Assembly (NCBI GenBank): GCA_024696725.1
Contig: JAILGO010000014.1
Span: forward strand, 1 to 24,264
Length of the DNA: 24,264 nt
Direction of reading: 5' to 3'
From: Eubacterium sp.
GTDB taxonomy: Bacteria > Bacillota > Clostridia > Oscillospirales > Acutalibacteraceae
A model generated the notes under the pieces. It had not been told where the DNA came from. It saw only the letters and a list, made by a program, of their open reading frames with translations, and searched no databases. Both the position numbers and the translations under genes were made by a program. Shown here piece after piece: positions 16,593 to 22,215 of the stretch. Within the stretch, counting starts at the first letter, position 1, and the number at the start of each line of letters is the position of its first letter.

Positions 16593-16691
16593 TTATTTCC
16601 TTTTTTTATAAATAGAATATCCGATAATTCCCGCCGCCGTACCTCCGAGGAAGGCGACCGCGATTACCGCTATTACAATTAAAGAGCTCAT
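16593..16691 (-). CDS. 32-residue single-span membrane miniprotein
   Basis: A short gene easily missed by length cut-offs. Translation from ATG 16691 gives a 32-residue peptide that starts MSSLIVIAVIAVAFLGG, continues as a hydrophobic Gly/Ala/Ile helix, and ends in a basic tail YKKRK before TAA 16593. A strong ribosome site (GGGAGGTG) sits 5 bases upstream and an extended -10 promoter lies just before that. The layout is one N-out/C-in transmembrane helix with a positive cytoplasmic end. Its stop is 3 bases before the ATG of the phosphoesterase gene, whose ribosome site it contains. It may act as a membrane partner or regulator of that enzyme, or as a translational leader; this is inference. 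Confidence 0.75.
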   Translation of the reverse strand: MSSLIVIAVIAVAFLGGTAAGIIGYSIYKKRK

Positions 16692-16713
16692 ATAAGCACC
16701 TCCCGATACCGTT

Positions 16714-16722
16714 ATTATAACA
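16714..16722 (-). promoter_or_regulatory. Extended -10 promoter for miniprotein and phosphoesterase
   Basis: Reading the minus strand, TGT directly precedes a perfect TATAAT (16719-16714), which is the extended -10 form. No good -35 hexamer is found 16-18 bases upstream, as expected of this promoter type. The inverted repeat at 16742-16758 lies just upstream of the -35 position. Confidence 0.65.
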
Positions 16723-16741
16723 CATATTGAAAGTTCGGTCG

Positions 16742-16758
16742 GTTACAAACTTTGTAAC
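16742..16758. promoter_or_regulatory. Perfect inverted repeat, possible shared operator
   Basis: GTTACAAA (16742-16749) and TTTGTAAC (16751-16758) are perfect inverted halves around one C. It sits between two divergent transcription units. TTGTAA recurs at 16773, exactly 21 bases from the copy at 16752, and CTGTAA at 16803, inside the spacer of the + strand promoter. The regulator is unknown. Confidence 0.55.
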
Positions 16759-16794
16759 TTATTTTTCCAAAATTGTAAATTTTAAAATTAAGTA

Positions 16795-16823
16795 TTGCAA
16801 AACTGTAATATTTATATTAAAAT
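16795..16823 (+). promoter_or_regulatory. Promoter of the GH25-GH25-S8 operon, apparently leaderless
   Basis: TTGCAA (16795-16800), 17-base spacer, TAAAAT (16818-16823). Counting from the -10 puts the transcript start at about 16830, within one base of the ATG at 16831. The 30 bases before that ATG hold no Shine-Dalgarno-like purine run. Confidence 0.65.
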
Positions 16824-16830
16824 ACATATT

Positions 16831-17658
16831 ATGGCTACTACCACCAGAAAACGAAAGAAAACGACATCAAAAACGAAGAGAAAAAAGGCTAAAAAGAAAA
16901 ATACCGTTCGGGATAATAAAAGGATAACCGTCGCGGTTGCCGTTTCGGTTATACTTCTCGCAGCGCTCGTATCCGTACTGCTCTTTATCAGAGGCAGCGC
17001 GCCGAAGGGAAAAATCGAGCTCAGCCGCGAGGTCGCCGAGGGAATCGACGTTTCCTCGCACAACGGAAAAATAAACTGGAATAAGGTAAGCGAGAACACG
17101 GATTTCGCGTTTATACGCGTCGGCTGCAGAGGCTACACTCAGGGCGAAATCAGTAAGGATTCGCGCGCTGACTATAATCTTAAGCACGCTAACAGGAACG
17201 GCGTTCCCGTCGGAGTATATTTCTATTCTCAGGCGGTAAACGAAAAGGAAGCCGAAGAGGAAGCGGAATTTCTTATAGAAAGCATTAAGAACTATAACGT
17301 TTCCCTTCCCGTCGTAATTGATTTTGAATACCCGACGAAAAGCGGAAAACACACGGGAAGAACGTTCGAAGCGGGACTTTCAAAAAAGGAAAGAACGGTG
17401 CTCATTAACGCCTTTTGCGACAGGGTCAGAACGGCGGGCTACACGCCGGGCGTCTACGCCTCGTCTTACATATACAAAAGCGAGCTTATTATGAAAAGCA
17501 TACCGAAGGACGTTTTTATCTGGGTTGCGGATTATAACGAATCGGTTACTTATAACGGCTTCTACGACATCTGGCAGTATTCCGAAAAGGGAAGCTGTAA
17601 GGGTGTAAGCAGTAAATACGTCGATAAAAACTATTTCTATACCAAGAAGAGATTATAA
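16831..17658 (+). CDS. Membrane-anchored GH25 lysozyme (N-acetylmuramidase)
   Basis: A 275-residue wall hydrolase that cuts the MurNAc-GlcNAc bond of peptidoglycan. Residues 1-31 are a very basic cytoplasmic tail of Lys/Arg/Thr, residues about 32-53 form one membrane helix, and the rest is an extracellular GH25 domain. GH25 signs are GIDVSSHNG with Asp73, the FAFIRVGCRGY strand, the catalytic D-F-E (Asp164, Glu166) and D-I-W-Q-Y-S near the end. The domain is close to full length. ATG 16831 is chosen because it precedes the signal anchor and no later Met does; an in-frame TTG at 16795 overlaps the -35 element and would add 12 residues. No Shine-Dalgarno is present, and the start coincides with the predicted transcript start. 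It is first of three co-directional genes; the next starts 9 bases after its stop. Confidence 0.9.
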   Translation: MATTTRKRKKTTSKTKRKKAKKKNTVRDNKRITVAVAVSVILLAALVSVLLFIRGSAPKGKIELSREVAEGIDVSSHNGKINWNKVSENTDFAFIRVGCRGYTQGEISKDSRADYNLKHANRNGVPVGVYFYSQAVNEKEAEEEAEFLIESIKNYNVSLPVVIDFEYPTKSGKHTGRTFEAGLSKKERTVLINAFCDRVRTAGYTPGVYASSYIYKSELIMKSIPKDVFIWVADYNESVTYNGFYDIWQYSEKGSCKGVSSKYVDKNYFYTKKRL

Positions 17659-17667
17659 GGGTGACTT

Positions 17668-19506
17668 ATGAAGAAGCTTTCTGAAATCACGGCTTTAATA
17701 ATTGCGGTAATCACGGCATTTTCCATGCCGTTTTCGGCGTGGGCTTATACGTCGGGAAGTATTTTCACCTCCTCGACTTATACCCATCAGGAAAGATACA
17801 GCAAAAATAACGGCTACGCTCTTCTTCAGGGTATCGACGTTTCAAATCATAACGATACGGTCAAGTGGAGCGCCGTTAAAAAGGCGGGAGTCGACTTTGC
17901 CGTCGTCCGTATAGGCTGCAGAGGCTACGCAAAAGCGGGAACGCTTATGGAGGATACCCTTTATAAAGAGAACATCGAGGGCGCGTTTAAGGCGGGACTC
18001 GACGTCGGCGTATATTTTTATTCTCAGGCTACGACAAAAGCCGAAGCTATAGAAGAGGCTCAATACGTTATCGAGCGCATTAAACCGTACAGGAATAAGA
18101 TTACGCTTCCCGTTTATTTCGACTATGAATTCGCGGGCGTTTCAAGCGGAAGGCTTGACAAGGCGTGGCGCGAAGGCACGGTAAATAAAAATAAGATGAC
18201 AAGCTTTACGAAGGCGTTTTGTAACACGGTTATAAACAACGGCTTCGATGCGGGAGTTTACGCAAGCAAGTATTTCCTGTACGATAATATCGACTACACT
18301 CAGCTTGAAAACAGCTACGATATCTGGGTTGCCCATTACGCGACCAAGACCGACTATAAGGGCGAATACAGTATCTGGCAGTTCTCGTCAAAGGGTAAAA
18401 TCAGCGGTATAAACGGTTACGTCGACAGTAACTTTATGTATACTCAGAACACCTTCGACGACGTCGTGGTTGAAAAGCAGGCGTACACCGGCGAAGAAAT
18501 AACGCCCGACTTCAGGGTTACGTATAAGGGCGAGCCGCTCAGGCTCGGTTACGACTACTACGTCGACAGCACGAAGAACAATATAAACTACGGTACGGCG
18601 AGCGCCGTAATTCACGGTATTTCAAAATACGCGGGACTTAAGGCGAAAACGGTTAAATTCGATATCGTTCCCTCCGCTCCCGAGCTTCCGCCCGAGCTTA
18701 CGAAGCGCGAGGCGAAAGCGCTCAGCTTCAAATGGGCTGAGCATCCCGAGGCGGAAGGCTACCGTATAAGCTGTTACCGCGGAGATACGCTCGTTGCCTC
18801 GACCGATACCGCCGAGCTTTCGGGAAGAGTTGAGGAGCTTACGGGCGCGGTTAATTACAGCGTGCGGGTCTGCGCTTACAGAAACGTCGGAAATAAAAGG
18901 TATTACGGTATTGAAAGCGAAGCCTTAAGCGCCGTTACGAAGCCTCAGATAGTTACGGGCGTTAAGGACGCCTCGCCGGGCGCTGACAGCGTTACGGTTA
19001 AATGGGATAAGCAGGCGGGAGCCGCGGGCTATGCCGTTTATCTCAGAAACGAGGAGGCGGGCAGGTACGAGAAGCTCGCCGAGGTCAAGACTAATAAGTA
19101 CACCTTAACGAAGCTTAAGGCGAACACCAAATACAAGGTCAAAATCAAGGCGTTTACGACTACGGAAACGGGCGACACGGTTTACGGCGCTATCAGCGCT
19201 CTCTGTAAGGCTTATACCGCTCCTAAAGCTCCGAAGCTCAAGTACGCGGTTTCAAAATCCACGAAGAAGATTACCTCAAAATGGAGCAAGGTTACCGCCG
19301 CAAAGGGCTATCAGGTAATGTGGAGCACTACGAGCGGTTTTACTCAGAATAAAAAGAGCGTTAAGGTTAAAGGCGTTACAAAGACCACCGTTAAAACGGC
19401 GCGCTCGGCGGGAAGCTATTACGTCAGAGTAAGAGCTTATACCGTTCATAACGGAAAGACCTATTACTCCGCATGGAGCAACAGCATACATCTTTACACT
19501 AAATAG
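17668..19506 (+). CDS. Secreted GH25 lysozyme with Ig-like and FnIII tail
   Basis: A 612-residue secreted muramidase. The signal peptide is cleaved near S-A-W-A (residue 26). The GH25 domain spans about 50-260, with Asp57 in GIDVSNHN, catalytic D-Y-E (Asp152, Glu154) and S-I-W-Q-F-S. Next come an Ig-like domain (about 272-335, opening Y-T-G-E-E-I-T-P) and three fibronectin type III domains (about 338-425, 427-516, 518-612), the last very Lys-rich. The Ig plus FnIII tail has the same arrangement as in the giant protein at 6846-11006, probably holding the enzyme at the wall by charge or carbohydrate contact. GH25 similarity to the gene just upstream (both contain RIGCRGY/RVGCRGY and GVYFYSQA) points to an old tandem duplication. 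AGGGTGA lies 4 bases before the ATG. Confidence 0.93.
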   Translation: MKKLSEITALIIAVITAFSMPFSAWAYTSGSIFTSSTYTHQERYSKNNGYALLQGIDVSNHNDTVKWSAVKKAGVDFAVVRIGCRGYAKAGTLMEDTLYKENIEGAFKAGLDVGVYFYSQATTKAEAIEEAQYVIERIKPYRNKITLPVYFDYEFAGVSSGRLDKAWREGTVNKNKMTSFTKAFCNTVINNGFDAGVYASKYFLYDNIDYTQLENSYDIWVAHYATKTDYKGEYSIWQFSSKGKISGINGYVDSNFMYTQNTFDDVVVEKQAYTGEEITPDFRVTYKGEPLRLGYDYYVDSTKNNINYGTASAVIHGISKYAGLKAKTVKFDIVPSAPELPPELTKREAKALSFKWAEHPEAEGYRISCYRGDTLVASTDTAELSGRVEELTGAVNYSVRVCAYRNVGNKRYYGIESEALSAVTKPQIVTGVKDASPGADSVTVKWDKQAGAAGYAVYLRNEEAGRYEKLAEVKTNKYTLTKLKANTKYKVKIKAFTTTETGDTVYGAISALCKAYTAPKAPKLKYAVSKSTKKITSKWSKVTAAKGYQVMWSTTSGFTQNKKSVKVKGVTKTTVKTARSAGSYYVRVRAYTVHNGKTYYSAWSNSIHLYTK

Positions 19507-19514
19507 GATTAACT

Positions 19515-22070
19515 ATGTTCACCAAAGCACTTTCAATAATATTAGCGGCTGTTATGGCATTAAACAGCTCTGCGGCTTTTCCGCAGAGCTTTTTAAGTGA
19601 CGCTCTCTCGTCGGTTTCGGTATTCGCATCCGACAGCTTCGAGGCGCAGCTTTCGGCACTTATAAGCAAATACGACGAAGCGCTCGGCGGCGCTCCCTCA
19701 AGGTATAAAACGAGGCGCGTTATCGCCTCTTCCGACGGCGAGCTTAAAAACACCTTCGGCGCGGAGAAAATGCTCTGTGACGGTCAGGGCACGTACGTCT
19801 TTCAGTTTAAAACGGAGGCTGAGGCGCGGCGCGCTCACAGGGCGCTTTCCGCCGATAAAAGAGTAAGTGAAGCCGTACCGGACGGAGCGGTTCACGCCTT
19901 CGGCGATATTAAAATAAGAAACGGCGCAAGGCTGATTAATTCGGACAGATACAAGGAGTATCTTAAATCAAAAAGCAAGAACGAAAGAATTGTCGTAGCC
20001 GTACTCGACACGGGAGTCGACACGGAGCACGACGTCTTTTTCAGACGCTGTATAAAGGGCTATAACGCGTATAAGAACAACAGTAACATATCGGACTCCA
20101 ACGGTCACGGAACGCACGTGGCGGGCATTATAGCGGACAACACGCCCGAAAACGTAAAGATTATGCCCGTAAAGGTTCTTACGGGACTCGGAGCAGGCTC
20201 GGACACGGCGATTAAGCTCGGTATAGAGTACGCGGTAAAGCACGGCGCCGACGTTATTAACTTAAGCCTCGGCGGAAGCTGTACGGAAAAGGGATGTCCG
20301 ATTAAAAAAGCAATACGCAAAGCGGTCGAAAAGGGAGTTACGGTTATCGTGGCGGCAGGAAACGACGCTGCGGATACAAAATACACCTGTCCCGCCTGTA
20401 TGAGCGAAACCGTAACAGTCGCTTCAACCAACGAATACGGCTCTAAGATTTCCGATTTCAGTAACTTCGGCGACTCGGTTGACCTCGCCGCGCCGGGCGA
20501 GAATATTGAGAGCGCTTATTTAGGTAAAACCAACGCGCAGCTCAGCGGAACCTCAATGGCAACTCCCTTCGCGAGCGCCGCGGCGGCGCTTCTTCTTACA
20601 AACAATCCTTCGCTGAAGCCCGCAGGCTTAAAAACCGCGCTTAAGGGCTGCTGCGCCGATATGTATAACACGGGCAGGGACAGGCTTTCGGGCGCGGGAA
20701 TTATAAACCTCGGCATCGCGCTCGGCGATAAGCTCGCGGCGGATAAAATAACGCTTCCTCTTGATAAGAGCCTTGAAATGAATTACTTTAAGCACGCGGC
20801 GTGGTATCTTTCGGGCGCCGAGGCGCTCTCGGGTGAAACGACGGAAAGCGCGGCGGGAGATATTTACTCGCCGAGTATCACGGACAGAAGCTTCGAGGCG
20901 AAAAGCTCCGACCCGAGCGTTGCGGTATTCAACGGAAAATACATCGTGCCTAAGGGACAGGGCACGGCGGTTATTACGCTTAAATCGAAAAACGGCGGCT
21001 CAACGAGCGTAACCGTCAAGGTCAACGCTCTCAGCGTCTGGACCGACTCCGCCTCAAAAAAATTCGGCGGCGGAAAGGGCACGAAAAAGAAGCCGTATCT
21101 TATAAAGAACGCGGCTCAGCTTGCTAAGCTTTCCAGGGACGTGAGAAACGGAAGGCTCTATAACGGCAAGTATTTTAAGATAACGAAAAACATCAATCTT
21201 AAGGGTAAGCTCTGGCACAGCATAGGCTGTTACCGATACGAAAACTCCTTCCTTGACACAGAGCTTGTATGCTATTCCTTCGGCGGCGTACTGGACGGAG
21301 CGAACCACAGGATAAAGAATATGACCGTTTTCTCCGACGCGCTTCAGCAGGCTAAGGGAGATACCTTCCCCGTGAACGCGCTATGGTACGAAAACGGAGG
21401 ACTTTTCGGCACGGTGGCAAACGCAACGGTTAAGCGCCTCGGCGTAGAGAACGCGAGGATAACGAACAGCGAAAGCGGTATTTTCGCCCAGAGCGTCGGC
21501 AGTCTTTCAACGGTTAACAGATGCTTTACAAGCGGAACGAGCGAGGGCAGCGGATTTTCTTACTACGTCGGCGATTACGGAGTGAGCATTAAAAACTGCT
21601 ACTCCTCGGCAAGCGTTAAAAACGGCGGTATGTTTAATTATATCTATTCGTCCGATTCCGAAAGCGCGGTAAGAATCAGTAACTGCTTCTTCTGCGGCAA
21701 AACGGCGGGCGAAAGCGGCGGTTTTGCGGATAGAATAGAAAGCGCCGCGGAGTTTAACGCGATTCTTACGAACTGCTTTTCCGTTTCAAAAAGCGGAGGC
21801 GGATTTATAAGGGAGAATATCTACTCCCCTCTTTACCGTTGCTATTACAATAAGAGCAATAATAAGGGAATAAAAAGAAAACGCGGTCCTCAGACCGTTC
21901 AGCTAAAGGCTAAAAGCGCCGCCTTCTTTAAGAAAAAGAAGAATTATAAAAAAGCGAAAAGCTGGAAAAAATCGTCGCCGTGGGATTTTAAAAACACCTG
22001 GGCGATAAACAAAAAAATAAACGGCGGCTACCCGTATCTTAAGCACATTAAGCCGTCGGGCAAAAACTGA
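19515..22070 (+). CDS. Subtilisin-like (S8) serine protease with Ig2 and beta-helix C-terminus
   Basis: An 851-residue secreted endopeptidase. Signal peptide 1-38, with likely cleavage at V-F-A-S. A propeptide-like region (about 40-130) precedes the S8 domain (155-410). The catalytic triad is Asp165 in VLDTGVD, His198 in NGHGTHVAG and Ser347 in SGTSMATP, with Asn283 of AAGND for the oxyanion hole. Extra cysteines occur in the domain (C256, C261, and C292/C295 as C-P-A-C), possibly disulfides or a metal clamp. Residues 455-505 look like a bacterial Ig2 domain (SSDPSVAVFNGKYIVPKGQG). Residues about 515-850 carry GLUG-like parallel beta-helix repeats ending in a Lys-rich stretch and W-x-F-K-N-T-W-A-I, then G-G-Y-P-Y-L, typical of the last turn. 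It is third in its operon, 8 bases after the previous stop, which overlaps its AGGA ribosome site. It could mature or trim wall proteins made nearby; inferred. Confidence 0.93.
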   Translation: MFTKALSIILAAVMALNSSAAFPQSFLSDALSSVSVFASDSFEAQLSALISKYDEALGGAPSRYKTRRVIASSDGELKNTFGAEKMLCDGQGTYVFQFKTEAEARRAHRALSADKRVSEAVPDGAVHAFGDIKIRNGARLINSDRYKEYLKSKSKNERIVVAVLDTGVDTEHDVFFRRCIKGYNAYKNNSNISDSNGHGTHVAGIIADNTPENVKIMPVKVLTGLGAGSDTAIKLGIEYAVKHGADVINLSLGGSCTEKGCPIKKAIRKAVEKGVTVIVAAGNDAADTKYTCPACMSETVTVASTNEYGSKISDFSNFGDSVDLAAPGENIESAYLGKTNAQLSGTSMATPFASAAAALLLTNNPSLKPAGLKTALKGCCADMYNTGRDRLSGAGIINLGIALGDKLAADKITLPLDKSLEMNYFKHAAWYLSGAEALSGETTESAAGDIYSPSITDRSFEAKSSDPSVAVFNGKYIVPKGQGTAVITLKSKNGGSTSVTVKVNALSVWTDSASKKFGGGKGTKKKPYLIKNAAQLAKLSRDVRNGRLYNGKYFKITKNINLKGKLWHSIGCYRYENSFLDTELVCYSFGGVLDGANHRIKNMTVFSDALQQAKGDTFPVNALWYENGGLFGTVANATVKRLGVENARITNSESGIFAQSVGSLSTVNRCFTSGTSEGSGFSYYVGDYGVSIKNCYSSASVKNGGMFNYIYSSDSESAVRISNCFFCGKTAGESGGFADRIESAAEFNAILTNCFSVSKSGGGFIRENIYSPLYRCYYNKSNNKGIKRKRGPQTVQLKAKSAAFFKKKKNYKKAKSWKKSSPWDFKNTWAINKKINGGYPYLKHIKPSGKN

Positions 22071-22072
22071 TA

Positions 22073-22115
22073 TATAACAAAAAGAGGGACGCCCCGTCAG
22101 CGTCCCTTTGTTATA
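22073..22115 (+). terminator. Terminator-like hairpin after the S8 protease
   Basis: GGGACGC (22086-22092) pairs with GCGTCCC (22100-22106) over a 7-base loop. The stem continues after a 4-base bulge as TATAACAAA (22073-22081) with TTTGTTATA (22107-22115). There is no long T run, only TTTGTTAT, so ending may be less efficient; the long outer stem would protect the 3' end. Confidence 0.75.
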
Positions 22116-22149
22116 CGGTCGGGCGTAAACACCGCTTCAGCTTTAATTA

Positions 22150-22178
22150 TTGACTACTTAATTAACAGATGATAAAAT
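22150..22178 (+). promoter_or_regulatory. Promoter of the BspA-like gene
   Basis: TTGACT (22150-22155), 17-base spacer, TAAAAT (22173-22178). AAGGAG at 22203-22208 and ATG at 22216 follow, giving a leader of about 30 bases. The gene therefore has its own promoter and is separate from the operon upstream. Confidence 0.8.
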
Positions 22179-22215
22179 ATAACCAGAGATTATTATATAT
22201 TTAAGGAGTATCAGC

